DNA of 10,464 bases from positions 1 through 10,464 of the forward strand of contig DUOU01000048.1 in the NCBI GenBank assembly GCA_012838685.1. The letters run 5' to 3'. The DNA is from Bacteroidota bacterium. Its GTDB lineage: Bacteria; Bacteroidota; Bacteroidia; Bacteroidales; VadinHA17. Positions 1 through 7,432 of the stretch are shown here, one piece after another. How positions within the stretch are numbered: the first letter of the stretch is position 1; each line of letters begins with the position of its first letter. A model generated the notes under the pieces. That model was not told the origin of the DNA and made no database searches. It saw only the letters and a program-made list of their open reading frames with translations. Both the position numbers and the translations under genes were made by a program.

Positions 1-381
1 GGCCGATTCGATCGTTCTTTTGGTGCCGATGACCCCAATTTTACTGTAGCTCTTCAATCCAATAAAGTCTACAACAGGATCAATAACATCCATGACAATT
101 ACCCTATCTCCATGAATTTCCTTAAGATGTTCGTATGCCGAAGCGGAAGCTGAGTTGCATGCGATTAAAACTACCTTCGCGTTCTGGCCAACAAGAAAAT
201 CGGCAATCTTGGATGAATAACCGATAATTGCCTCCGCGGATTTGTCTCCATAAGGTAGGTGGGCCGTATCACCAAAATATATCAATGATTCTCCAGGAAG
301 AGCCTGCTTGATAGCGTTAGCTACGGTCAATCCGCCCACACCGGAATCAAATATACCAATAGGTTGATTTTTAAGGGCCAT
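1..381 (-). CDS. murI: Glutamate racemase, N-terminal part (runs off the window at base 1)
   Basis: MurI interconverts L- and D-glutamate in the cytoplasm and supplies D-Glu for the peptidoglycan stem peptide. The visible 127 codons hold the family hallmarks: the N-terminal FDSGVGGLTV loop (residues 11-20), the GDTAHLPYG segment (37-45) and the first catalytic cysteine in ACNSASA (Cys75). The family more often has CNTAS here, so Ser77 is a mild variant. The second catalytic cysteine lies outside the window. I chose the ATG at 381 because it puts DSG about 12 residues from the start, as in most homologues. An in-frame ATG at 426 would add 15 residues of non-family sequence. The gene lies beyond a terminator that closes the upstream cluster, so it probably has its own promoter, but I could not identify one with both elements. 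Confidence 0.95.
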   Translation of the reverse strand, partial: MALKNQPIGIFDSGVGGLTVANAIKQALPGESLIYFGDTAHLPYGDKSAEAIIGYSSKIADFLVGQNAKVVLIACNSASASAYEHLKEIHGDRVIVMDVIDPVVDFIGLKSYSKIGVIGTKRTIESA

Positions 382-628
382 TTTATTAGTGTAAAGCTTT
401 ATAGCTTCTTTATGCGAAGATAACATCAATTATTGGATAATCTTCCTTTCCAGTCGCGGAATAGAACAACATTCTGATGTGAATGGGCGAGAAGAGCCTA
501 TTTCTTTGCCCTCTTTTTTAGGGAAACATATATAGCTTGAAACAAAACCATTGCTTTCCGGTAAGCAACCAATAAAAAAACTGTTGCCCCAATTAAGAGC
601 AACAGCCTTACATAAAATATGACTTTTT
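382..628. other. Intergenic region between murI and the distal ompH gene
   Basis: These 247 bases hold the transcription terminator at 574-605. Right after it in the minus-strand direction lies a second small hairpin with 6-bp arms (551-556 and 563-568) and a 6-nt loop, without a T-tract. A TAnnTTTG-like octamer at 523-530 (minus strand, TATGTTTC) has no recognisable -33 partner at the right distance. A 79-codon open frame crosses the region, but it starts inside the upstream gene, reads through the terminator and resembles no protein I know, so I do not call a gene here. Confidence 0.6.
574..605 (-). terminator. Rho-independent terminator closing the CBS-to-ompH cluster
   Basis: Read on the minus strand there is a perfect 7-bp stem, CTGTTGC (605-599) pairing with GCAACAG (587-581), with an 11-nt loop, followed at once by seven T residues (580-574). 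It lies 24 bases past the stop codon of the distal ompH gene and before murI, exactly where the end of the minus-strand cluster is expected. The stem is only moderately GC-rich, so some read-through into murI is possible. Confidence 0.8.
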
Positions 629-1138
629 TTACTGTATGCCCAGTTTTGCTTTAACCATTGGCATCGCATCCGTGCTCGTGGAAGGGTTAATGTACCTTAA
701 ATAACTGTATTCAAAAATATACGTAAACCCGTTTTCCTGTCCAACCGCGTTTATGGCGTTCTGAATTTTAGTGTATATAGGCCGGACAAGTTCATTTTGT
801 TTGACTTCCATCTCTTCCTGGGCCGTGGCTTGATATGCCTGTATCCTGTTGTTCAAATCATTCAGTTCCTGTTCCTTTGCCTGTCTTACCGCCGCTGTGT
901 AATTGTTTACGTCATTATTGTAAGCGACAACTTTGTTGTTGAGTTCAACCTGCATCAGTTCAAGTTCGTTTGAAAGCTTGACACTAAGATCTTCCAACAC
1001 AACGATCGCGGAATCATACTCCGGCATCAAAGGGATGAGTTCATCGGTATTAACATGGGCAAACTTAACGCTTTGGGCCTGAACCGCAGATAGCGCTATA
1101 AAAGAGAGAACCAATATTCCAAATATTTTTTTCATCAT
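629..1138 (-). CDS. OmpH/Skp-family periplasmic chaperone (distal copy)
   Basis: This 169-residue protein belongs to the Skp/OmpH family, which binds unfolded outer-membrane proteins as they leave the Sec translocon and carries them through the periplasm. It has a signal peptide (MMKK start, hydrophobic core about residues 6-18, cleavage near VQA-QS), a short beta strand (VKFAHVNTDEL), a long heptad-like alpha-helical arm rich in E, Q, N and K (about 45-115) and a C-terminal beta region (GFTYIFEYS). That is the normal Skp order, and the length is typical. By a hand count the mature protein is acidic, with about 20 D/E against 12 K/R, unlike the basic E. coli Skp. Two adjacent ATGs (1138 and 1135) could start it. 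It lies 94 bases after the other ompH copy, in a leader with a hairpin and a possible own promoter. As its only close neighbours are bamA and its sister copy, an OMP-assembly role is likely. Confidence 0.9.
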   Translation of the reverse strand: MMKKIFGILVLSFIALSAVQAQSVKFAHVNTDELIPLMPEYDSAIVVLEDLSVKLSNELELMQVELNNKVVAYNNDVNNYTAAVRQAKEQELNDLNNRIQAYQATAQEEMEVKQNELVRPIYTKIQNAINAVGQENGFTYIFEYSYLRYINPSTSTDAMPMVKAKLGIQ

Positions 1139-1164
1139 TTATAAGTGTATTAAGTAATTCACTC

Positions 1165-1192
1165 GCGATCATCAATTGTTTTCAATAATCGC
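1165..1192 (-). other. RNA hairpin in the leader of the distal ompH gene
   Basis: In the minus-strand transcript bases 1192-1165 can fold into an 11-bp stem that includes three G-U pairs, closed by a 6-nt loop. The outer GCGAU/AUCGC arms are perfect. No T-tract follows, so it is not an intrinsic terminator. It ends 26 bases before the ompH start codon. It could be a processing or stability element that sets the ratio of the two chaperones, but it could also be chance in A/T-rich DNA. Confidence 0.35.
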
Positions 1193-1219
1193 AGATTAAA
1201 ATTGATTTAATTGAACACG

Positions 1220-1227
1220 CAAAAATA
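1220..1227 (-). promoter_or_regulatory. Possible -7 element for the distal ompH gene
   Basis: On the minus strand TATTTTTG matches all six fixed bases of the Bacteroidota -7 consensus TAnnTTTG. It lies just past the stop codon of the upstream ompH copy, which would give a leader of about 75 bases including the hairpin at 1165-1192. No TTG appears at the usual -33 distance, and such octamers are easily met by chance in A/T-rich DNA. Confidence 0.25.
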
Positions 1228-1232
1228 GCTAT

Positions 1233-1754
1233 TTAATTGTTATAACCTAATTTTTCAAGCACTTGGTCGCTTACATCAAAACGAGGATTGGCATAAAGAA
1301 TGTTCCCACCGGAGGCGGAGTCGAAAATAACGGTATAACTGCCCTCAACAGCTATCTCCTTGATTGCTTTAAGGATTTCATCCTGAATAGGCTTAACAAG
1401 TTCTTCGCGTTTTTTGAACAGTTCGCCCTCAACTCCGAAATATTTGTTTTGAAGTTCTTTCATCTCCTGTTCCTTTTTAATTATGGCCTCTTCGCGCTGT
1501 ACTTTCATCTCCTGTGATAAAAGGGCGGACTCATTTTGATAAGCCCTGTACATCTCTTCAACAACGGCATATCCATCTGCTATCTCCTTTTCCCATTGTT
1601 CCGAAAGCTTGTCCAGCTGATCCTGGGCAGTGGTGAACGCAGGTATGTTGTTGCTAATATAATCGGAATCGACAAAACCATACTTCTGAGCGAAAGTGAC
1701 AGTTGTCGTCAGAACAATCAAACCGAGTGTTAAAACTGCTTTTCTCATGATCAT
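1233..1754 (-). CDS. OmpH/Skp-family periplasmic chaperone (bamA-proximal copy)
   Basis: This is a second Skp/OmpH-like chaperone of 173 residues. A signal peptide (positively charged MIMRK, hydrophobic core to about residue 20, cleavage near TFA-QK) is followed by the family strand KYGFVDSDYI, a charged coiled-coil arm (about 45-125, dense in E, K and Q), and the C-terminal strand YTVIFDSASGGNILYANP. The ending ANPRFDVSDQVLEKLGY is characteristic of Bacteroidota OmpH proteins. It is clearly a diverged paralogue of the gene downstream, not a recent copy. The mature part is acidic by hand count (about 29 D/E against 18 K/R). Its start lies 14 bases after the bamA stop, so the two are surely co-transcribed and the product probably feeds substrates to BamA. 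Starts at 1754 and 1748 are both possible; the longer is given. Confidence 0.92.
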   Translation of the reverse strand: MIMRKAVLTLGLIVLTTTVTFAQKYGFVDSDYISNNIPAFTTAQDQLDKLSEQWEKEIADGYAVVEEMYRAYQNESALLSQEMKVQREEAIIKKEQEMKELQNKYFGVEGELFKKREELVKPIQDEILKAIKEIAVEGSYTVIFDSASGGNILYANPRFDVSDQVLEKLGYNN

Positions 1755-1768
1755 AAATTTTTAGTTCA

Positions 1769-4303
1769 TTAAAATTCTTGTCCAATTACGAAATGCCATT
1801 GGGATCCATTACCGGAGCCGTAAGCTTCAATGTAATCTGACGAATCAAATCCGTATCCCCAGTCTATACCCAGCATTCCGAACATTGGCAGGTATGCCCT
1901 GAGTCCAACCCCCGCGGAACGGTTCATCTTAAACGGGTTGTATTCTTTTAATGTATACCATGCCTTACCAGACTCAGCAAAAACCAGGCCATAAACTGAA
2001 GCTTGCTGATTCAATACAATAGGATATCTGACTTCAAAGGTTACTTTTGAGTATACATTTCCCACCGGAACATAGTCTCCCGATCTATTGTATCTATGGG
2101 GTGTGACAGTTGCCGTCTCGTATCCCCTGAGCTTGATAATATCTTGGCCATAGAAGGTATATCCCGATAATCCGTCGCCTCCAACACTGTAACTTTCAAA
2201 AGGAGAGGGGCCAATATCATCGTTAAAGTGGCCAAGATAACCAAAGGCGAATTTAGCGGCCAATACCATTTTGTTGTCCCTGGTGATTGGAAAATAACTT
2301 TCAGTTTTGAAAGTCCATTTGTGCAGTTCTATCCATTTGTATTTTTCTTGGTCCGAAACATTGCTCATATCTTTCCCGGAGATGAATGAGTAGGGAGGGG
2401 TAATCTGTAAAGAGAGGGAATAAGATGACCCACTTCTCGGGTATATTATGTTTGGTCCAACTGAATATCGTTGTATCCTGCCGGTAAAGCTCAACATATT
2501 GGCAACACCGTTATTAAAGATAAAACTTCTGGAAGAAGTTGAATAGTTGTTCATATTGTACCTCTGATAGGAAACTTCGCCATATATGGAGAAATAATCG
2601 TCGGGCCATGTCAATCTTTTCCCCAAACCTATCGAAGCTCCCAAAATGTCCATAGAATTGTAACCATCGCTATTCTTTTTTGCCCCATTGGTCAACAATG
2701 ACCTATAAATTGATGCTGAAAATGAATTGGGTTTTTTACCGCCCAGCCAGGGTTCGCTGAACGATAGGGAATATGATTGGTAAATACGGCCATTGGATTG
2801 TGCCCTGATTGATAGAGATTGGCCATCTCCGGAAGGATAGGGTCTCCAGGCGGTTTTGTTGAAAAAGTTTCTCATTGAGAAGTTGTTGAAGCTTACCCCA
2901 ACGGAACCGATCAACAACCCTGCTCCCCAGCCACCAGACACTTCAAACTGGTCGTTAGCTTTCTCTTCAAGTTCGTAATGCAAATCGACAGTTCCGGTTA
3001 TAGGGTCTGATATCGGTACTGGATTTATTTTTTCCGGATCCCAGTGCCCGAGCACACCCAACTGCCGGATAGATCGGATGATCTTCTCTTTTGAAAACAG
3101 ATCTCCGGGAAGCGTGTAGAGTTCTCTTCTGGCCACATGTTCATTGGTTCTGTCGTTGCCCGAAATTATTATATTGTTAATGTATGCCTGGTCTCCCTCG
3201 TAAATTCTGATCTCTAAATCAACTGAATCGTTTTCTATGGTTGCCTCTATAGGGGTAACATTTGAAAACAGGTATCCATTGTCCAGATAAAGGCTGTTCA
3301 CCGCATCCTCAGCGCCGGCTTCCCCGCGAAGTCTGTCGAGTATCAAGGAGGGATTATAGACGGATCCCGGTTCCACGTCAAACACGGCATTTAAGTAATC
3401 AGTCGAATAAACACTGTTACCTACCCAGGTTACATCTCTCAAAAAATACTGGTTACCTTCATCAACGTTGATTTTTAATCCGATCCTCTCCTCTGAAATT
3501 GTGTATATAGAATCGGAGATTATAGTAAAATCCTTGAATCCGTTATCGTTATAAAACTTTACAAGACTTAATTTATCTTCGTCATATTTTCCGGAAATAT
3601 ATTTTGAAGCCTTGAAGAAATTGAGATTTTTCATTTTTGTGCCCTTCATCTGCCGACGAAGTTTGCCATCTTCAAAACTATTGTTGCCTTCAAATGTTAT
3701 CTCGCCAATTTTTACCTTTTTCTTTCGGTCGACGTTGATTGTCAGGTTAACGCTATTCGCGAAATCGGGATTATCCTTTTGAACGAAATCCACCTCAGTA
3801 TTCAGAAATCCCTTATCTATATAGTAATCTTTAATTATTTTTTCGGTATTGTCGAGCATATACGAAGAGACCTGTGTGCCTGTCCTAAGGTTTATCTTTT
3901 CTTCTATCTCTTCTTTGTCGGTGCTTCTTATGCCTACCATTTCATAGGAAGCTATCCGGGGCCGTTCCTGGAGATATATGTCAAGAATAATTGTGTCCGC
4001 ATTATATGGTTGGTAAGTTATTCTTACATCCGAAAAAAGACCCTGGTTCCAAAGTTTATTGGCCGCATCGGTAATTTCAGTGCCGGGAATGGATATCCTC
4101 TGACCCTTAGTAAAGCCCGAAACGCCTATTATAGAGGTGGGATTTAGGTATTTGACTCCTGAAATCGTAATGTCTTTAATCACAAAATCACTCAGTACGG
4201 AATAGTCGTACACTTTGGTGCTTTCCTGCCCTGAAAGCGATAAGCAAAATACAAAAGTTAAAGCCAGCGCCGCGAACCATCTAAACATTATTTTATTCAT
4301 CAT
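1769..4303 (-). CDS. bamA: Outer membrane protein assembly factor BamA
   Basis: BamA is the Omp85-family core of the BAM machine, which folds beta-barrel proteins into the outer membrane. The 844 residues show a signal peptide (hydrophobic core about 9-23, cleavage near LSG-QE), then about five POTRA repeats at roughly 39-114, 115-196, 197-285, 286-371 and 372-448. Each has the ITxxGN/V strand and the DxYxxxGF/Y-type helix (for example EGNNSF at 205-210 and SGNDRT at 381-386). A 16-stranded barrel fills about 452-844. The barrel contains the lid-loop RGY motif (726-728), the YPRSG segment (621-625) seen in Bacteroidota homologues, and a terminal aromatic beta-signal ending GQEF. The length is normal for the phylum. 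Its ATG overlaps the uppS stop as ATGA, pointing to translational coupling, and two ompH/skp genes follow. Confidence 0.97.
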   Translation of the reverse strand: MMNKIMFRWFAALALTFVFCLSLSGQESTKVYDYSVLSDFVIKDITISGVKYLNPTSIIGVSGFTKGQRISIPGTEITDAANKLWNQGLFSDVRITYQPYNADTIILDIYLQERPRIASYEMVGIRSTDKEEIEEKINLRTGTQVSSYMLDNTEKIIKDYYIDKGFLNTEVDFVQKDNPDFANSVNLTINVDRKKKVKIGEITFEGNNSFEDGKLRRQMKGTKMKNLNFFKASKYISGKYDEDKLSLVKFYNDNGFKDFTIISDSIYTISEERIGLKINVDEGNQYFLRDVTWVGNSVYSTDYLNAVFDVEPGSVYNPSLILDRLRGEAGAEDAVNSLYLDNGYLFSNVTPIEATIENDSVDLEIRIYEGDQAYINNIIISGNDRTNEHVARRELYTLPGDLFSKEKIIRSIRQLGVLGHWDPEKINPVPISDPITGTVDLHYELEEKANDQFEVSGGWGAGLLIGSVGVSFNNFSMRNFFNKTAWRPYPSGDGQSLSIRAQSNGRIYQSYSLSFSEPWLGGKKPNSFSASIYRSLLTNGAKKNSDGYNSMDILGASIGLGKRLTWPDDYFSIYGEVSYQRYNMNNYSTSSRSFIFNNGVANMLSFTGRIQRYSVGPNIIYPRSGSSYSLSLQITPPYSFISGKDMSNVSDQEKYKWIELHKWTFKTESYFPITRDNKMVLAAKFAFGYLGHFNDDIGPSPFESYSVGGDGLSGYTFYGQDIIKLRGYETATVTPHRYNRSGDYVPVGNVYSKVTFEVRYPIVLNQQASVYGLVFAESGKAWYTLKEYNPFKMNRSAGVGLRAYLPMFGMLGIDWGYGFDSSDYIEAYGSGNGSQWHFVIGQEF

Positions 4304-5031
4304 AATTTTATTTTCCCAAATCTCCGGTCCCTTTTTTGATATTCAACTATCGCTTCGTAAAAATCCTCTTTGCTAAAATCGGGCCATAACACATCAGTAA
4401 AATATAATTCAGTGTAGGCCATTTGCCAAAGCAGGAAATTACTTATCCTGTATTCTCCGCTTGTTCTGATCATTAAGTCAGGATCGGGGATATTCTCGGT
4501 ATTCAAATAGTTTCCAAAAATAGACTCATCTATTTTATTTATGTCGATTTTTTTTTCAACAACATCGGAGACAATCTTTTTCGCGGCTTCAGTTATTTCC
4601 CATCTGGAACTATAACTGAGAGCCACAATCAAATTGGCCGTTTCAAAAGAAGATGTAGCCTTTAAAGAATCGTTGAGTCTTGTCCGCAGATCCTTGTCCA
4701 ATCTGTTGATATCTCCGATAACACTCAACTTTATTTTATTCTCGATAAGAGTAGGTGTCTCGTTTGTCAAAGTTTCAACCATTAATTTCATTAATGCTTG
4801 TACCTCATCTTTTGGTCTGTCCCAATTTTCGGTAGAGAAGGCATAAAGTGTCATATATTGTATGCCAAGTTTGGTTGAGGCTTCAACAATTGTTTTAACA
4901 GATTTAACTCCCTCTTTGTGTCCCATTGCCCTGCTAAGGCCATGTTTGGTTGCCCACCTGCCGTTTCCGTCCATAATCACGGCGACATGTTTGGGTACCC
5001 TGGATAGGTCTATCTGTTCTAACTGCGACAT
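4300..5031 (-). CDS. uppS: Isoprenyl transferase (undecaprenyl diphosphate synthase)
   Basis: UppS is a cytoplasmic, membrane-associated cis-prenyltransferase. It condenses isopentenyl diphosphate units onto farnesyl diphosphate to give the C55 carrier lipid for peptidoglycan and surface glycans. All family motifs are present in the 243 residues: MDGNGRWA with catalytic Asp21, GHKEG with His38, YAFSTENW (63-70), LSYSSRWE (138-145) and the diphosphate-binding RTSGEYRISNF stretch (Arg189, Arg195, Ser197), followed by AYTELYF with Glu208. These match the E. coli active-site positions with a shift of about five residues. Length is typical. It starts two bases after the stop of the DUF6089 gene and ends in a 4-base overlap with bamA, so it is an internal operon gene. 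UppS in a bamA operon links carrier-lipid supply to outer-membrane biogenesis. Confidence 0.97.
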   Translation of the reverse strand: MSQLEQIDLSRVPKHVAVIMDGNGRWATKHGLSRAMGHKEGVKSVKTIVEASTKLGIQYMTLYAFSTENWDRPKDEVQALMKLMVETLTNETPTLIENKIKLSVIGDINRLDKDLRTRLNDSLKATSSFETANLIVALSYSSRWEITEAAKKIVSDVVEKKIDINKIDESIFGNYLNTENIPDPDLMIRTSGEYRISNFLLWQMAYTELYFTDVLWPDFSKEDFYEAIVEYQKRDRRFGKIKL

Positions 5032-5033
5032 TT

Positions 5034-5711
5034 TTATCGTTTCCTTCTACCGTTTACATCAAAATAGGTGGCACAATTAAGTGACCTGTTATAAATTTTC
5101 CAGGTGAATGAAATGCCTGAAAAACAGTACCAGTCGTTGTTATGCAAAATAGCATGATCATCGGGAGATACGTTATCTTTCAAGCCGTCAAAATTATCAT
5201 AAAAAGTCTTACGGAAGCCATGTTCCAGCTCCAATCCCATATTTTTATTGATATTTACCTTAAAACCTATGGTCAATGGTATTACCGGCTGGAGGGAAAA
5301 TTCCCGTGAATCAAAAAGTGAGACTCCTATGCCAGTCGCGAAATATGGGGAAAAATCCCATCTCTCGCCCATAGTGGAATAGGAAAAGAAATTGAATTCG
5401 AACTGTGCGGCAAGTTCGGTCACGTTACCATTAAAACTCCACATTCTGGCCTGTTGGAAATCATTGTTGAAGTCGAAGTCATCCGCGTTGAACATTCCGT
5501 GGTATAGACTTAATTTAACCGCCTGCCGGGGATGAAAGTTATATCTGTAAAATAGACCGGCAGAGGGTAGAGGCGCATAGAACAACCTGCCGTGGTTGAT
5601 ATCCCCAAAATAGGTGGACACTCCGCCATAAACGCCATAATCGGCATTTTGCTGGGCACTGCCAACGGCAAACAAACAAGAAAGCAGGATCGCGGAAAGT
5701 ATTGTTTTCAT
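5034..5711 (-). CDS. DUF6089-type outer-membrane beta-barrel protein (uppS-proximal copy)
   Basis: This 225-residue protein has a signal peptide (MKTILSAILLSCLFAVGSA-QQ) and alternating hydrophobic/polar strands with many Y, F, W and G residues, as in an 8- to 10-stranded barrel. I recognise the Bacteroidota DUF6089 family by YGGVSTYFGDIN near residues 28-39, FRKTFYDNFDGLKD (about 166-179) and the C-terminal NNDWYCFSGISFTWKIYN. The C-terminal tail CATYFDVNGRRKR extends past the last predicted strand and is basic. Family members are commonly encoded just before uppS and bamA, but I know no established function. A structural outer-membrane role, or a part in barrel assembly or envelope anchoring, is inference from position only. 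It lies 27 bases after a related barrel gene. Confidence 0.85.
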   Translation of the reverse strand: MKTILSAILLSCLFAVGSAQQNADYGVYGGVSTYFGDINHGRLFYAPLPSAGLFYRYNFHPRQAVKLSLYHGMFNADDFDFNNDFQQARMWSFNGNVTELAAQFEFNFFSYSTMGERWDFSPYFATGIGVSLFDSREFSLQPVIPLTIGFKVNINKNMGLELEHGFRKTFYDNFDGLKDNVSPDDHAILHNNDWYCFSGISFTWKIYNRSLNCATYFDVNGRRKR

Positions 5712-5738
5712 TTAAGGAGCGCAAAGCAAATATGGCTA

Positions 5739-6467
5739 TTACCTGAAACCTGTCTTAAACTTATAGGTAGCCGTTAAATTAACTGTGTAGTAAACGTCTT
5801 TAAAGTTCGAATATTGTGACGAAAAGCCTTCCAGATAATCGCTGAAAGCATATCTTCCACAAATTTCCATTCCAAAATTCAATTCCGGGGTAAAAATTAA
5901 GGTTGCTCCCAGACCTATGGGGATAATAACTGAACTGCCCGAATCCACCATCCCCCTTTCTATTAGTTTATCGTTCCCCGTAACTGTAAAAAAATTAGCG
6001 CCAACACCCGTAAAAACATAAAAATCCAAAAATTGAAAAAAAGAAGATATAAATCTGTTGCTGTTCTTGGAAAACAGATAATTGTTTTCAACTTTGTTCT
6101 TGATGAAATAGTATTCAGCGGCCGCATACGGTTCAAAAAAAACGGTACTTGATTCATATGCTCTTTGAACATTGGAACCCTTTGAGTCTGATGCGTGGAA
6201 CGTTCCTCCCGTCAGGTTGGCCCTAACATTAAGATATCTTAATATTCTGTATCTCACTGTTCCGCTAATATTGTATCTTATCTGCTTAAACCCAATATCC
6301 TTTAATCCCAATAAGTTTTCACCAGGAGAAAAACCGCCGATATCGCCAAAAAACAGGGTTGGCCCGATGCCTACCGATGTCTCCCACCTCCTTGACTCCC
6401 AAATTTGGGCATCAACCCCGGTGATACAAAGAGAGACAAACAAAAAAAGAATAATATGTTTTCTCAT
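5739..6467 (-). CDS. Outer-membrane beta-barrel protein related to DUF6089 (nadK-proximal copy)
   Basis: The 242-residue product has a clear signal peptide (MRKHIILFLFVSLCITGVDA-QI) and a porin-like pattern of about ten amphipathic strands ending in LTATYKFKTGFR. The N-terminal strand VGIGPTLFFGDIGG resembles the STYFGDIN strand of the next gene, so the two look like ancient paralogues, but the rest has diverged strongly and the DUF6089 C-terminal signature is absent. A polar loop at about 92-105 and a basic/aromatic loop at about 123-141 would lie on one face of the barrel. Function is unknown. The start at 6467 gives an intact signal peptide and lies close behind a perfect TAnnTTTG element, suggesting the barrel-uppS-bamA-ompH part of the cluster can be transcribed apart from nadK. 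Confidence 0.8.
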   Translation of the reverse strand: MRKHIILFLFVSLCITGVDAQIWESRRWETSVGIGPTLFFGDIGGFSPGENLLGLKDIGFKQIRYNISGTVRYRILRYLNVRANLTGGTFHASDSKGSNVQRAYESSTVFFEPYAAAEYYFIKNKVENNYLFSKNSNRFISSFFQFLDFYVFTGVGANFFTVTGNDKLIERGMVDSGSSVIIPIGLGATLIFTPELNFGMEICGRYAFSDYLEGFSSQYSNFKDVYYTVNLTATYKFKTGFR

Positions 6468-6490
6468 GATTTTTTTGGTATAAACGGATA

Positions 6491-6498
6491 CAAATATA
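6491..6498 (-). promoter_or_regulatory. Probable internal -7 promoter element before the barrel/uppS/bamA genes
   Basis: On the minus strand TATATTTG is a full match to the Bacteroidota -7 consensus TAnnTTTG. It sits in the 74-base gap between nadK and the first barrel gene, 23 bases before that gene's ATG, which fits a short leader. I see no TTG at the usual 17-20-base upstream spacing, so strength and use are uncertain. Confidence 0.45.
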
Positions 6499-6541
6499 GC
6501 GTTTTTATAAATAATAAGAGTTTAACTACTTGAATATGTCG

Positions 6542-7432
6542 TTAATTACGTTTATCCATGCCCCACATCAAACGGTTTCTCAAAGTATTGAAAAAAGTCA
6601 TCTTTTTCAACATTACCGTTTTAAGTTTGAAATCGGGGATGTGGATATGTATCTCCTCATTGATCCGCATATTTTTGGATCTGAAATCGCAGGTTGCTAG
6701 GTACTCCTTGACCCTGCCCTCTATTCCAATTTTTAAATTGTTTCTACCCGAAAGAACTAACGGTCTCACTGTCAGATGATGCGGAGATATAGGAGAGATC
6801 ACGATACTATCGTCGTCAGGCGACAATATTGGTCCGCCAACACTTAAATTATATGCGGTTGATCCGGTAGCGGTAGAGATAATTATTCCATCGGCCCAAT
6901 ATGTGTTCAGAAATTCATCGTTGACGTATACATGAATATTCAACATACTGAAACCGGTTTTCTGGATGGTTACTTCATTAAGGGCCAGGGCACGGTCAAT
7001 TCCGAAAATGTTTTCTGGCCTTACTATCTCCAATAATGATCTGTTCACAACGTAGAAGTCTTCGTTACACAGAAGATCAACCGATTGTTTGATGTTTTCG
7101 TTGGGAATATTGGCAAGAAAACCCATTCGGCCGGTGTTTATTCCGGCAATAGGGATTCCGGTATCGCCTACCACCATAGCGGTTTCAAGAAAGGTTCCGT
7201 CGCCTCCAACACTAAAAATCAGATCAGGTTTTACCGTAAATTCGGAGAGAGAAGAAAACAGACCGGATATTGTCTCTTCCCTGTATGGCGCCACTTCATC
7301 CTCGTTCCTGGAATAAAGAAAAACCTCAATTTTGCGGGAGGATAGTTCAGAAATCAACATCTGAAGACATTCTCTCGTTTTTGGATTGCACCCCTTGTAT
7401 AGTATCGCCACCTTTCTGACCATAGGAATCAT
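6542..7432 (-). CDS. nadK: NAD kinase
   Basis: NadK phosphorylates NAD+ to NADP+ in the cytoplasm and is the only de novo source of NADP(H). The 296 residues carry the diagnostic GGDGT loop (76-80, catalytic Asp78), the NE motif in ALNEVTIQKT (Asn152-Glu153), the nucleotide-binding DGIIISTATGSTAY block (181-194) and the C-terminal SPISPHHLTVRPLVLS segment (213-228). Length and motif spacing are normal. The ATG at 7432 overlaps the stop of the CBS gene as ATGA, so translation is probably coupled; a second in-frame ATG at 7423 (MVRKVAIL) would also give a complete enzyme. A 74-base gap with a likely internal promoter separates it from the barrel genes. DapB, encoded across the divergent spacer, is a possible consumer of NADPH. 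Confidence 0.97.
   Translation of the reverse strand: MIPMVRKVAILYKGCNPKTRECLQMLISELSSRKIEVFLYSRNEDEVAPYREETISGLFSSLSEFTVKPDLIFSVGGDGTFLETAMVVGDTGIPIAGINTGRMGFLANIPNENIKQSVDLLCNEDFYVVNRSLLEIVRPENIFGIDRALALNEVTIQKTGFSMLNIHVYVNDEFLNTYWADGIIISTATGSTAYNLSVGGPILSPDDDSIVISPISPHHLTVRPLVLSGRNNLKIGIEGRVKEYLATCDFRSKNMRINEEIHIHIPDFKLKTVMLKKMTFFNTLRNRLMWGMDKRN

Noticed and set aside
430..669. 79-codon minus-strand open frame between the distal ompH gene and murI
   Set aside because: It starts inside the ompH coding region, runs through the terminator hairpin and T-tract, ends just before murI, and has no recognisable domain or signal peptide.
1263..1733. Two plus-strand open frames opposite the bamA-proximal ompH gene
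   Set aside because: They mirror the helical coiled-coil coding region and have no start context or family resemblance.
3779..4147. 122-codon plus-strand open frame
   Set aside because: It is antisense to the first two POTRA domains of bamA and shows no domain.
5727..5734. CATATTTG (minus strand) as a promoter between the two barrel genes
   Set aside because: It matches only five of six fixed bases, has no -33 partner, and the 27-base gap fits simple co-transcription.
7085..7345. Two overlapping plus-strand open frames within nadK
   Set aside because: Shadow frames opposite the GGDGT region of nadK.
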